A stretch of 64,000 nucleotides of DNA, from assembly GCA_012934845.2 (NCBI GenBank), contig WNNJ02003600.1:1-64000 (forward strand), written 5' to 3'. The notes below the pieces were generated by a model. The model saw only the letters and a list, made by a program, of their open reading frames with translations. It was not told where the DNA came from and ran no database searches. Numbering within the stretch: position 1 is the first letter of the stretch; each line of letters starts with the position of its first letter. The translations under genes and the position numbers were made by a program. Below are positions 24,801 through 35,489 of the stretch, piece by piece. This DNA comes from Pomphorhynchus laevis. Taxonomy: Eukaryota; Acanthocephala; Palaeacanthocephala; Echinorhynchida; Pomphorhynchidae.

Positions 24801-27800
24801 CATGAAAATGTTGTACAATTTGTGCCTTTCTATAGGCTCTGACAATTTAATAATCATAAGATTTTTAAGCTTGGGTATAGGGGAAGAACCCCATTACCCT
24901 TTACCCTAATAATCATTAGATAACAAATCGCTTACCTTAGGTGTTGTTACAGTCGAAATTACCTTAGAAATACTTGAATTCTGTTCCATGTTTTTGGATT
25001 GGAATTCGAATCTTTTGAAGCACCGCACATGTTTCCGTTGATGCACATTTTTGATCTGGTATGTTTCTCACAACTATCTTTCCTTCATCGAATAGCAATA
25101 CATTTTACTAAAATTTGTGCATGCTTTTATCAATTAAACACCGGCTTGTTGATCTGATTACAATCAAACAAGTTGTCGAAACAACACAATGTATATCCAC
25201 ATTAAAAATTTCACCTAAACCCTTCTCATGCTTCATTCTGGAAGATATCGAAGAAGTTTGTCTGCTGGAAGGATAGAGCCTTGGTTTGGATTGGTAGCAT
25301 AGGCCTTGACAAAGTTTTAGAGGAGTCACTATCTTTACATAATTATAGAGTCACTCAATCTCCCCAACCATTCCCGCCTTGGTGTGACTTCAGGAGTAGA
25401 GACTTATCTGTTACAGACATTCTTAACTCCTGAGAACCACACCCAGGCACCTCCAAATCCCATGCGCCACTCTCCACTCGTGTCTGTCAGCTTTTGACAG
25501 TCAGTCAGAGAAAGAAGGTCGCCATCACAATGCTATTAGCCTCCCCGTCCGACATAGCGGACATTAGCATCAGCCGTCGAGTTGAGTTTTTTTACCATAA
25601 AAGAGATTGATCACTTGTCCTAAAGATCTGCGGCGCATCTCGATTCAAAACGCCCTCATATCCATCTACGAGAAAGCGTTTGCGCTTAGAATCCGCGTCC
25701 ATTCAGCAATGGGTGAAGTGCATCAGTTTTGTCAGGATAATAGTCATCAGCTTGCTGTGGCTATTTTTCTTGATTTTTCAGCTGCATTTGAAAGACCTCC
25801 ATTCCCTTCGTTATCTCCTCTCTCAGGTCCCTTGCGTAGCCTGCGAGAATTGTTAACAGAGTGGAGATATTGCTGTGCACCAAGCGGTTTTACTATAAAT
25901 ACGACCCTGATGCGCGTCAGTTCTACCTATTACGGGTGTACCTCAAGGATCCCCACTTTCTTCTATCTTATATCTTGCTGCATCCATTGTACTATTCAAG
26001 AATTTTAAAAGTGATCGACATCTAGTGGTATATGCTGATGATACCACAGCCCTGTTCTCTGTACGCAGGTGCAAAGATGTAATATCTGACATCAGCCGTT
26101 TCTTTTTAAGATTAAAAGATCAGTTGCCCCCATCCAATCTTATTTTAAACTCCTTTAAGTCGCAGGTGGTAGTCTTTCATGGCGCCCCTGCCACCAAAGA
26201 GAAATTATAGAGACTAGCACTCTCAGCACTCTCCTCCATTTTGCAGCATTAACCACTCCCCATCTTTACAAGTCGAGTAAAATATCTGGGGTTCACCGTT
26301 ACTTTGAATTGTTCGGCGAAAGCTGACCTGGATAGACTTAAACGTATCCTGAAGAAAGCTAGGTGGGCTCTGAAACGGGCCCAGCATCTGTCATTGAATG
26401 GGATAACCCAAGGGCGCCTCTAGGGTACTTGGGCTATCTCGGGATTAGTCTTCTTCTCACGAGGACTCCCCCAGAACAAAGACTAAGGTTTCTCAAGCTT
26501 CTCATCTCGAGATTACCAACCATAGTCCGCCTTGACTGGACTCTTAGGTGAGTGAGAGACCCCGAATGGTTCAGTCAGAGGGCGGCGCGCTGGTGCGGCC
26601 GAGGGGCTCAGATCCCTCTGGACCTGAGGCCGTGAATATAACTTGAAGATTTCAAAATACACGTCTTCTGTTTAAAGTTGTCTTTTGCATGTTTTTGCTT
26701 CTTAAAGTTTTTATCGGTTATATAGTTATTAATAAAACTCTTACTTCCTTATTAAAAATTTATTTTTTTTAAATTCTTGCCTTAAAAACAAAATATCTTT
26801 AGCCACCGACAATACAAATAAATTGTCACTATATCGAATGCCTCGGTTTTTATTTGGCAACCATGGTGGGCGAAGATAGCTATATGAATAAATACGATAT
26901 GCTTCCTTGGATATTTTTAAATGCTTGTCAAATATAGAATACAAATTTCTTTTATATTTGCTAGAAAACGAGATCTGTAAATTTCCAAGCGGTCCCGTCA
27001 GATCAAATACTAACTTATTCACATCACATTTTATAAAATAGAGTCTATCGTTAACAAACACTACCTAGAGCTTGTATTTTACAATAAATTGCGTTATAAG
27101 CAGTATTTATTGTAAGCATCTGTATTTCATGCCATTTTTGTTGTTTTGGCTAATGGATTAGTTATCCACATTCGATTTTGTTTGATTTTTGTCTCTACAC
27201 AAAAACGACATCCATGGAAAATTTCGTGTGCTTACAGATGACTACATTAATAAGATTGACGATACGTGAAACTAACACAGTTAGACAGTTCCTAATTTGT
27301 ACTATTTTTCGAAAGCTAGAAGATATACATTATAAAATGTTGTATTTCGGTGACTAATGTCAACATCATCAGATATATGAACAAAATTATTGCAAAACAA
27401 AAACTTATTACTTGTTTGTAAGGATTTTGTTCAAATACCTGATTATGTTAAGAGTAGTCACCGAAATGTAGCCGTTTTATAGAAGTTATATCTTCATAGT
27501 TCAGAAAAATCGTTTATGTATTGCTAAGCAGGAAGAATTTAAGTTTAAACGGATAAATACAGTTTCTGATTTGCATTATTTATCAAAGCCTAACTAAGGG
27601 ATCAAAATTCGCCAAATTCCTGCATCGACACATCACCATCCACAGAATTCAAATTTCATGAACATTTCAGCTTGCACAACAATCGATGTTTAATATTTAT
27701 TATGTTGCTTACTCAAACTAAGTATTTTCCTGATTCTGCCAGCAAGTACCATATTTTGATTTAACAAACACAAGAGCAATTTAAATCAATAAAATTTATA

Positions 27801-28486
27801 TTTTTCTCAAACATTTTATTATTTACCGTAAGTGCGTCATCTACAAACATAGAATATTAAAAGAACCATTGTCAATATGGAACGCATACAACAGTATTCA
27901 GTCTGACATCTGATAGGTAATCACGTAATGTAAGATTTTGCAACCGTAAAACCACAGCAATCTATATAATAAGATCACAACAACCGAATTATACGTTAAT
28001 GATTAGATACTAATATAAGTCATATAGAATTTTAGATTATTGTCGATTTTTATATCAAATCTTATCCAGTTTTCATTTTGATTTTTATTGTGCATTAAAT
28101 TGATTAAAATTATAATTGTATTTTGCTTGTTTTAGGTTATTCAACCTCTTTTAAGGCTTAGTAACGAAATGGCTAATAAATTAATAAATAGTGATTTCAA
28201 GGTATTAGCATTACAGCATATCTTGCGATCAATACAAAACTATCGTTGTGGAATGGTAAACTTCAGTAAAAACCAATTAAACCACAATCGTTCAACACAA
28301 AGGCTAAATGGGAACAACGGTCTTTCGGATTTGGATAATCTAAATCTTGCTGACATTTTTAATCAGTCGGCTGCTGAAAGAGACAGCCGTCTTTCATATC
28401 GCATTCTAGATAAATTGAACACAAGGAAAAACGAAATGGCGCTCTTTGCAGTGGGATTAAGTAATTACACATGTATTGGTGTATAA
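21890..28486 (+). CDS. two-exon protein-coding gene, family not recognised
   Basis: Exon 1 (21890-22369) starts MSANVFDNRNNSLMDGLDRL and encodes 160 residues, ending NDIDDSM at a GTATGT donor in phase 0. Exon 2 (28136-28486) follows TTGTTTTAG in phase 0, begins VIQPLLRLSNEMANKL, and ends at TAA after 116 residues. The joined product is about 276 residues: helix-rich, no signal peptide or membrane segment, with a Ser/Asn-rich linker around residues 75-92. Codon use and matching phases make it a real gene, but I cannot assign a family. The stop of exon 2 follows a weak GTAATT (28459), so a longer spliced form is possible. The 5766-base intron (22370-28135) is filled with two opposed LINE copies and a minus-strand frame. 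Confidence 0.7.
22490..24880 (-). mobile_element. LINE with zinc-knuckle ORF1 (I/Jockey-like), internally deleted
   Basis: Reading 24880 to 22490 on the minus strand: an ORF1 region (from 24857, MIIKLSEPIERHKLYN..., with IINLPPH), then cysteine/histidine knuckles near 24350-24200 (CGYC, C..C..PH..W...C), then a degenerate APE-type endonuclease region (about 23640-23220, including a VLGDF-like stretch), then the RT start near 22808-22605 (SCPKDLRPISI, YEKALLRKIR). The sequence then jumps to the LINE 3' end near 22590-22500, so most of the RT is deleted. Copies of the same family are at 25.3 and 51.0 kb. ORF1 with CCHC knuckles plus an APE endonuclease points to the I/Jockey/R1 group; the clade is an inference. 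Confidence 0.65.
25330..26665 (+). mobile_element. LINE copy, RT region to 3' end
   Basis: Plus strand: CPKDLRRISIQNALISIYEK (about 25613) marks the RT start, then AVAIFLDFSAAFERP (motif A), then VYADDTTALFS (catalytic YADD box) at about 26028, QVVVFHGAPATKEK, and the thumb region GYLGISLLLTRTPPEQ. Frames are broken in several places. The 3' end GGACCTGAGGCCGTGAATA lies near 26620. It is the same family as the opposed copy at 22.5-24.9 kb, with which it lies head to head, and as the one at 51-53.4 kb. Confidence 0.7.
26741..27064 (-). CDS. 107-codon open frame, candidate terminal exon
   Basis: After CTCTAG at 27070-27065 the frame VVFVNDRLYFIKCDVNK runs uninterrupted to a stop at 26741, through SYLRPPWLPNKNRGIRYS and AKDILFLRQEFKKNK. 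It has no ATG, so it would be a downstream exon of a minus-strand gene, sitting inside the intron of the opposite-strand gene. Residue composition looks protein-like rather than AT-rich noise. No family is recognised, and no upstream exon was found between here and 28.1 kb. It could also be a retroelement remnant. Confidence 0.35.
   Translation of the reverse strand, partial: VVFVNDRLYFIKCDVNKLVFDLTGPLGNLQISFSSKYKRNLYSIFDKHLKISKEAYRIYSYSYLRPPWLPNKNRGIRYSDNLFVLSVAKDILFLRQEFKKNKFLIRK
27318..27495. repeat. fold-back element with ~65-bp arms
   Basis: The left arm (gaagatatacattataaaa...tcggtgactaatgtcaac) reappears inverted on the right (...gtagtcaccgaaatgtagcc...gaagttatatcttc). Arm tips at the loop carry the CTGATGATG / ACCTGATTATG motif and a GTCACCGAAAT block, the kind of tail seen on several retroelement 3' ends. 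Confidence 0.7.
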
Positions 28487-28489
28487 TTT

Positions 28490-29820
28490 TCATTTCCTTT
28501 GCAAATTTAAGCTTAATGACGTCATTAAGTTCAAACTTAATTACGCCACAAATGCAGCAACATTTTAAATAAATTGGAATCATTTAAAAGCAAATCTTGC
28601 CAATAAGTTTTATAAAATAATATCAAAAATTATTTAACAAGCATTGGTACTTGACAAAACAGTTTCATTGAGACAAAAAATGCTTGCACTGCCATTCTTT
28701 ACGTGTTTATAATAAAATGATCTAAACGTCATTCTAAGTAATTTACTTACCTTTACACCACATATTATCAAACTTTTATCAAAGGATAGATCTGTAATTC
28801 TCAATGTGAGTGATAAAGCCCACTTAATGTCTTTAGTTAGTTTAAGGGTAGCTATTAGCGTTTTCTTTATTTTAGGGATGTCGAACTCACATGAGAGGGC
28901 GTTATTAGGATTTTCAAATTATTACCATGTAAATACGCTGTAAGCTACAATCTTAAGATCATTTCTAAGTGATATTGAACTGAGGTTGAAAGAATTAGCT
29001 AGTATGCACTACATTTTACAATATCATTTTAAATCTTATCTTTGAATGAGCATTGAGCCATAATGCCCATTACAAAACAAATTATAGAAACTGCTTTGTT
29101 TTTTGAAATTGAAGTTTCTCGAATGCATTATCTTCTTCATTAAATATTTAACCCACTAAACCTATTAGCGTTTTGTATTTAAACCTCTAAAAATACCCAC
29201 TATTTCTAACTTGAGAAACCCATTAACGTTTTTTATTTAAACCTCTAAGAAATTTGCCCTTTAACGTTTTTCACTTGAAGAAGACTATATAAAAATTTAT
29301 AAAAAATCGCACGACTTCAATTGATTAAAGTTGAAGTCATGTTCTATTGGTTTAAGTTTATTTAAAAATATCAATTAAACTACAAGGTGTGATGGAATGC
29401 TAGCGGTTTTATTGTAATTTGGCTAAGATCAAGAAACATTTAAATGTTTAATGTGCTTTCATAGTAAAGTGACACTAGAGTCTTTTCGAATGTACCAATT
29501 CCGTCATCATTGATGATGGAATTGGGGATGCAATTTCATCATTAAGGCTACATCATTAATGAGAAAACAATACTGTTTAACTTGTCTATGGTTTGAAGAG
29601 ATAAATAACAGCTATTTTTACACACTACTGCTACATCCCTTCTACCTACAACTCTCGAACTATAGAGACAGCAAAGTGCTGATTGAAAGCATTCGTCATT
29701 TTGTGATTTCTAAATTGTGCTCCCTAATGCTTTTCTCCTTGTCGTAACTAAATAACATATAAATTAAAGACTTTAAAGAATATAAATTGGTTCATAGCTG
29801 TGTAATATATATACATGTAT
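28490..29820. other. no gene seen downstream of the 21890 gene
   Basis: AT-rich 3' flank. A small palindrome with ATTCCGTCATCA / TGATGATGGAATT lies near 29500-29530. A 62-codon ATG frame at 29559 has no supporting features. Confidence 0.45.
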
Positions 29821-29823
29821 ATA

Positions 29824-30518
29824 TACTAAATGGTGTTGCTTGATAGACTTGACTTCGATTCACGACTTTCAGTCACCATGTCACTTCTAGACGACCACTT
29901 CAGCATCGACATGATGGGTACCCGGCAACACTCATCAGTAGAATGAGATACACACTGGTCGTTTCGGTTGTCTGTGTGACATTGTGAATAAAGGCGTTTC
30001 CGACACTTTGCTTAATTGTCTGAGGCTTTCGCTCTTAACCAGATCGAATTGCTGTGCGGACCATCCTTAAACACTAGGCGGAGGTTGTTGCTGAAATGTC
30101 GCTGCACTCGTTGGATCCTAAATGGATCCAGCAACAACCTCTGCCTAGTGTTTAAGGATGGTCCGCACAGCAATTCGATCTGGTTAAGAGCACTAAGCAG
30201 AGGTTGTTGCTGAAATGTCGCTGCACTCCTTGGATCCTAAATGGATCCAGCAACAACCTCTGCCTAGTGTTTAAGGATGGTCCGCACAGCAATTCGATCT
30301 GGTTAAGAGCGAAAGCCTCAGACAATTAAGCAAAGTGTCGGAAACGCCTTTATTCACAATGTCACACAGGCAACCGAAACGACCAGTGTGTACCTCATTC
30401 TACTGATGAGTGTTGCCGGGTACTCATCATTTCGATGCTGAAGTGGTCGTCTAGAAGTGACATGGTGACTGAAAGTCGTGAATCGAAGTCCAGTCTATCA
30501 AGCAACACCATTTAGTAT
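29824..30518. repeat. 0.7-kb fold-back element with internal 119-bp duplication
   Basis: The left arm (tata then ctaaatggtgttgcttgata...) and right arm (...tatcaagcaacaccatttag then tata) are inverted copies over about 260 bases. The centre contains TTGCTGAAATGTCGCTGCAC blocks and a 119-base direct repeat (30081 and 30200). Both arms carry CTGATGA, GAAAC and GUC motifs of a hammerhead (see the entry at 30369-30456). No protein is encoded. It lies directly 5' of a plus-oriented YIDD RT fragment. Confidence 0.8.
30369..30456 (+). ncRNA. hammerhead-like sequence with permuted (knotted) strand order
   Basis: GGCAACC-GAAA-CGACCA (30369-30385), UUCUA-CUGAUGA-GUGUUGCC (30398-30417) and UGGUCGU-C-UAGAA (30444-30456) supply all three hammerhead strands. 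Stem III has seven perfect pairs starting at the GAAA, the triplet is GUC, stem I has five pairs abutting both C30451 and CUGAUGA, and stem II has seven pairs with a bulged U. However, the strand order differs from natural hammerheads, so in one molecule the three helices would interlock; pairing between tandem or separate copies would not. The same arrangement is present inverted in the left arm (about 29880-29970, minus). Whether it cleaves is unknown. Confidence 0.4.
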
Positions 30519-30589
30519 AAATGCCGTATTTCGTAAGAAATCCTGGACAGTTGTCTACTCAGCACATTCGTGCATTACTATTATATATA

Positions 30590-31024
30590 TGAAATGCGTG
30601 TTTCGATATATTGATGAGATATGTGTATTTAATTCTAATAATTATTATTCAATTAGTGAATTTATCCACGTAGCCTTATTCTTAATAAAACCAATATTAA
30701 TGATAAAGAAGGTGTATATCTAGATATGAACATTAAATTAACATTAACTAAAACTACTATTAATTTATATCTTAAAGATAACGTATTTGAATTTACAAGA
30801 AACATATTTTTGCATGAGCATTCATGCATACCATATAATATAAAATATAATACATCAAATAATGAAATTTTAAGAATTGACATAACATGTAACTATATTA
30901 GCTTTCTTCAAAATCATTTAAATATTTTAATAAATACATTTCAACTAGATTACGATAAAAAAGCTAAACAGAAAATCATAAAATATATATCAATCGGCAA
31001 AATATTATTAAAAATATAAACTCT
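30590..31024 (+). mobile_element. YIDD-type RT fragment, plus oriented (E10)
   Basis: FRYIDEICVFNSNNYYSI (around 30601) is the YIDD box, and it continues in another frame to TTINLYLKDNVFEFTRN, HEHSCIPYNIKYNTSNNEIL and KAKQKIIKYISIG up to about 31020, where the 1.18-kb duplicated block begins. Same family as 5.6 and 20.7 kb, carrying the middle and C-terminal part. It immediately follows the fold-back element. Confidence 0.65.
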
Positions 31025-31026
31025 AA

Positions 31027-32206
31027 TTTCCAATCTAAAATTACCGATATTTCATAAATTGTCTACTATTTTGTTGTAATTTACATGATGGTGCACTTTC
31101 ATAATGTACATACTTGTTTATGTAAATAATTTTCTTTATTATTGCTCGCTTATTTAGTTCAAATTAACTATATGTTCTGTAAAAAGAGCTATCATAAAAT
31201 GATTGCTAAAATTTAAATTAAAAAATTTAAATTTAAATTAAGGATTTATAATTTTTAATTATTAACCATATTTTATAATTATTAATTTTACTTGATAATT
31301 AAAATAAATAATTCAATTTATGATTAGTTAGGCAGCCACGAAAGAATCGACAAAATAGTAACTAGTACCGTTTCGTCATTGTTTTGACTAATCAGTGCCG
31401 GGTACCTCCAACTAATGGATGCAGAGGAAGACCGGTAGTCGGCACGAGTACTGCAAGCACATCCGTCTATCCTCCTCCGCATCAAGCAGTGGAAGGTGCC
31501 CGGCACCGATGAGTTAAAGCAATGATTAAACGATACTTATTACTGTTTTGTCGATTCTTTAGTGGCTGCCTAACTGATCATAAACAACATTCCACGGAAT
31601 CCTCTCTCATTTTCTAAAATTATTTAAATAATTTTAAACAAACCGCAGTATTTCTTATGATAGTAAATTTTGAAAATAGTAAATTTATTATCTTAAAGTA
31701 AATTTTCAAACACAATAACTTTCGTCCTCTGTATTCATAAAGATGACAAATGAAATTGGATAAAGATTAAATACACATTTTAATACAATTAATCTATATC
31801 CAAGTTTAACCTATTTCATATTAAAATTTTTGTAGATCTAATAATTAGATCAGATAACTGAGTCTACTTATATTAAATTGCTTATAAATAAAACATAATG
31901 ATAAATAAAAATAAAATAATTAATAATTAAATAATTATGAATAATAAATAATTTTTATATGAGATTTTATATAATTTATATAAAGTCAAAATTCATTATT
32001 AAAATTTAAAACAAAAGTCAATTTTTATAAATTGAATAATAACTAAAAGACGATATATCAAAATAAGAATTAGTGGCCATCTAATCCATATTAATAACAT
32101 TAGTTATTAATTTAAGTTAAAATTGTGATCGAGTTAAAATTTAAAATTGAAATTTAAAATAAAAGTCAATTTTTATAAATTGAATAATAACTAAAAGACG
32201 ATATAT
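31027..32206. repeat. 1.18-kb recent duplication, copy 1
   Basis: Aligned without net gaps to 39802-40981 (constant offset 8775), with about a dozen single-base differences seen by eye. It contains an AT-rich arm, the hammerhead palindrome (about 31321-31610), the family tail motif CAGATAACTGAGTCTACTTA near 31855, and two units of a tail repeat. It seems to be a mobile unit that inserted recently at both places. Confidence 0.9.
31365..31445 (-). ncRNA. hammerhead ribozyme, decayed (copy in 31-kb duplicate)
   Basis: Minus strand: GUGCCGAC, UACCGG with CCCGGCA (stem I), CUGAUUA at the core, stem II GUCA-AAACAA-UGAC, GAAAC, GGUAC. It is 81 bases, like the intact unit at 6778. The triplet reads GAC rather than GUC and the core G is a U, so it is probably inactive. 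The opposite half (about 31455-31540, plus) is a further decayed copy facing it (CCGAUGA). Confidence 0.6.
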
Positions 32207-32870
32207 CAAAATAAGGATTAAATGTAATCGCCAGGAAGAGCTATGTTATCAGTTCTCGGCCTTATCCATTGAGCCAATATAACAGAGGGCCCGGATACAT
32301 GCTAATGACGTATTTCATCCGATGAAATCTGATTATCTAATATCTTCTTCTAGTATATAGTATACTATTTATTATACATCCATAAAAATTTTCCGCAAAT
32401 GATTTTAAATTTATTTTTAATATAATTGTGATTATTTATTAATTTTTTGCTTGATTTTGTTTTTATAGTAACTAGGAAAAATATGTAAATATTAAATTAT
32501 TTAAATGATTTCGAAGAACGCTAATATCATTACATATTATGGCAATTATTAAAATTTTATATATTAAATGGTATGCATGAATGCTCTTGCAAATATATGC
32601 TTATTGTATATTTAAATATGTTATCTTTACATTTTGAATTAATAGTAGCTTTAATTGATGTTAATTTAATGTCATATCTAGATATTTACCTTTATTGCTA
32701 GTTAAGATTTATTAAGAATAAAACTAATTCGATAAATTTGTTCGCTTATTGAATAAAATTGTTAGAGTTAAATACACATATATCATTGAATATATCGAAA
32801 CATATATTTCATATCTTTATATAATTTAGATTTATGCTTTACACAGTTATGAGCAAATTCATATTGTAAA
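31850..32870 (-). mobile_element. YIDD-type retroelement copy (E4), degenerate
   Basis: The tail motif near 31855, repeated tail units, the compact 3' block (about 32230-32310) and RT remnants up to 32830 (reverse complement of 'tatatcgaaacatatatttc') follow the order of E1. The RT is too decayed to keep long frames. The first 350 bases belong to the duplicated 1.18-kb block. Confidence 0.55.
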
Positions 32871-33424
32871 AAAACTTAAAATTAAGTAAGCTACAATTGA
32901 ACTACCAGTATTAATTCCGATTACCCTACGATATTTATTGAAGTATGCTTTAATTACTTCAAGTATTTCACCAAGTATGAAATATTTCTTCAAGTATAAA
33001 TCCAAAAATCTCTTTCTAATTTTTTCTGATTTAAAATTGACTTATTTCCTTCAATAATTTGTTCTAAAATAAATAATTTACAGTTTTTAATATATTGTCC
33101 TATTAGTCTCATATTGTGATGTATATTATATATGTGTTGCCTAAACCTAGTTTTTAACATTTGATATGTTTTCCTATATATTGCGGGGCTGCCTTGCCTT
33201 ATGCGGTTGCGGGCTGTAACAATATCTATAATGATCCACCACCTTCACTCCACGTACTACGCAACCTAGCTATTGATCATTATCTGTTCTTTTTAAACTT
33301 TATTAAGCGAAACAGTTTACAATTTAAAGTGTAAAAAAGATTTATTTTAAAGTGGCGAATGCGTGCCAGCGCAAACTTACATGACCACAACAAAACAAAA
33401 ATGTAAATAATGTGTCGAGAAGGT

Positions 33425-34810
33425 TTTAACGGAGGAGGTGTTTGAATGTGATAAAGGAGGGAGCGCGGCGGACGTCGAGAGGGAGTTGATTCCAGGCGAG
33501 TGGGGCGGCGACGAGGAAGGATCGGAGACCGTAGTTGTTGGAGTAATTGGGAACGTGGAGTAAGAGGGTATGACGGGAACGCAGCGATAGCGAGGTGGGG
33601 CGAGTGTCGTCTAAGAAAGGAAGGTTGATGAACGATGGGGAGCCGACAGCGATGAGACGAAAAGTTACGAGAAGAAGGCGGAGTTTGATGCGGATGTAGA
33701 TGGTGGGCCAGGAGAGTTGGGCAAGACATGTGAATGTGTGGTCGAAGCGACGAAGACGAAAGAGCACTCGAACGGCGGAGTTGCTTATTCTTTGTAGGGA
33801 GTAGTGAAATGGGACGATTTCTATAAGGAAGAAAGGGGTCGATCGATTGTTTTTTAAGGAGGGGACGAACGATTGTGGATTTTCAGTGTGAAGGGAAGAT
33901 ACGACTGCGGATGGATGAGTTAAACATGTTGTGAGCAAAGGTGATATCGATGAGCATATAGATTTTAAAATGTGAATATGCAGGGGATCGGCAGGTGAGG
34001 TTTTGTTGGGCAAGGACATGAGGACAGATGATACTTCTGTAGGTGAGACAGGGAGAAGATGAAAGAGTTTCGGAAGGATGAGGCTAGACTGGGCAGAGTG
34101 GGTAGGATGGAGACCGGGATGTGAGAGAGCAACGTGGATACTTTAGTCTGGAGAAATGACGAATAATCATTGGCATTGATGTTGCACGGCGAAGAGGAGC
34201 GAGCAAGGATTGAGTTAAAAGTATGCCAGAGTCTTAGAGTTGAATGAAGTGATTATTTTATGCTGCCAGAAGGAGTTGCATTTGGTACGTAGTAGGTTGA
34301 GATGAGACCGGTGAAGAGCAAGATAGTTATCACCGAAAGACGGAGTGATCGAGCGAAAATCACGTCTGAGAGAGCGGTGATAGACTCGAAAAGCATGACG
34401 GAGTCGACGCTTTGAGAGTAGGCATTGGTATGTCAAACCATGGGGCACGGTGCAAGCGACGGTGTGGGTGAGACTTGAAGAGCAAGATAATATCGAGAGT
34501 GGATGTGAGTTCAGAGTCGAAAAGAAAGGCGAGATCGTGAGGAGATGAATATGTTATTGTCGGATTGGATATATATTCGATTTGAGTAAGGCATAGCGGA
34601 GAAGGGAGAGGCCAAGATTTCTCCAAGGGCGACGTAGGATTGTAGGTTTATGAGGAGGGGTGTGGTTGTGAGTGAGATCAAGGGCGACGAGAAAGTGATC
34701 GGATAGACCAGGATCAGAGATGGACAGTGAGGTGTAGGCAGCAAAATGATCGGGGACAGCAATGATGTCGAGTGCCCTACCAAGGATATGTGGAGGCAAA
34801 AAGGTGGTTT
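33425..34810 (-). mobile_element. L2/CR1-type LINE, internally deleted
   Basis: Minus strand. The endonuclease C-terminus is near 34800-34560 (ALDIIAVPDHF, DPGLSDHFLVALDL), followed by a linker to RT with RRLRHAFRVYHRSLRRDF and CNSFWQHKI (34420-34230). The early RT (ADPLHIHILKSICSSISP, 33990) is joined to the RT C-terminus (LQRISNSAVRVLFRLRRFDH, WPTIYIRIKLRLL, APLAWNQLPLDVRRAPSF) ending near 33426. The central RT with its catalytic box is absent, so this is a deletion derivative. A 197-codon frame survives, and the GC content contrasts strongly with the flanks, so the insertion is fairly young. Overlapping frames at 33280-33729 and 34511-34783 are shadows or frameshifted parts. Confidence 0.8.
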
Positions 34811-35004
34811 TAAAGTGTAAACACCTTGAAATGCAAAATTCTCCCTATTTTAAAATAAATTTATAAGAAATATAAAAATAAAAATTCGTCAAACTTACTT
34901 GTAAATTACCAGAAAAATAATAGTCGTACTAATAATGCATAGTTTCAGTATTTCTGACAGAAATCATATTACCGAGAAAACAAAGTATACAGGTAAATAA
35001 AAAC

Positions 35005-35480
35005 ATGGCATTTTTAAATTTACAATAAACACATTTTTGCATGAGCTTTCATGTATTTCAAACAACGTTAAGTATAATACATTTAATAACGAAATATTAA
35101 GAATTAGCATAATTTGTAATGAAATTATTTTTCAAAATCATTTAAATAATTTAACAGATACATATTTTTAATAAAAATAATAAAATTAAATAAAAATTGT
35201 ACAAAATATAAATAATGGAAGTATTATAAAAATGAATTTTAATTCTACTAAGTAGAAACGTTTTATGGATTGATTTTAAATAATATAGTCTCTCTTAAAA
35301 TAAGGGATTAAAGTGGGCAATTAAATTTTATCATAGGAAATACGTAATTTTATGTATTTGGTTCCTATGCCACATTGGATTAAGGAATAAGATCCGACAC
35401 CTGATAATATCGCAGTTACTTCTGATTATCTCTAAACTTAATTCTAATATATCGGATAATATTTATTAATCAAAAAATCT
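35005..35480 (+). mobile_element. YIDD-type retroelement 3' fragment (E5)
   Basis: Plus-oriented, decayed coding sequence matching FLHELSCISNNVKYNTFNNE (35030-35100) and 'acgttttatggattgat', then a diverged 3' block and tail. Confidence 0.5.
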
Positions 35481-35489
35481 TACCTATAA

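Noticed and set aside
33280-33729. 149-codon Pro/Ser/Arg-rich frame
   Set aside because: Overlaps the L2/CR1 RT C-terminus in another frame; composition is that of a shadow frame.
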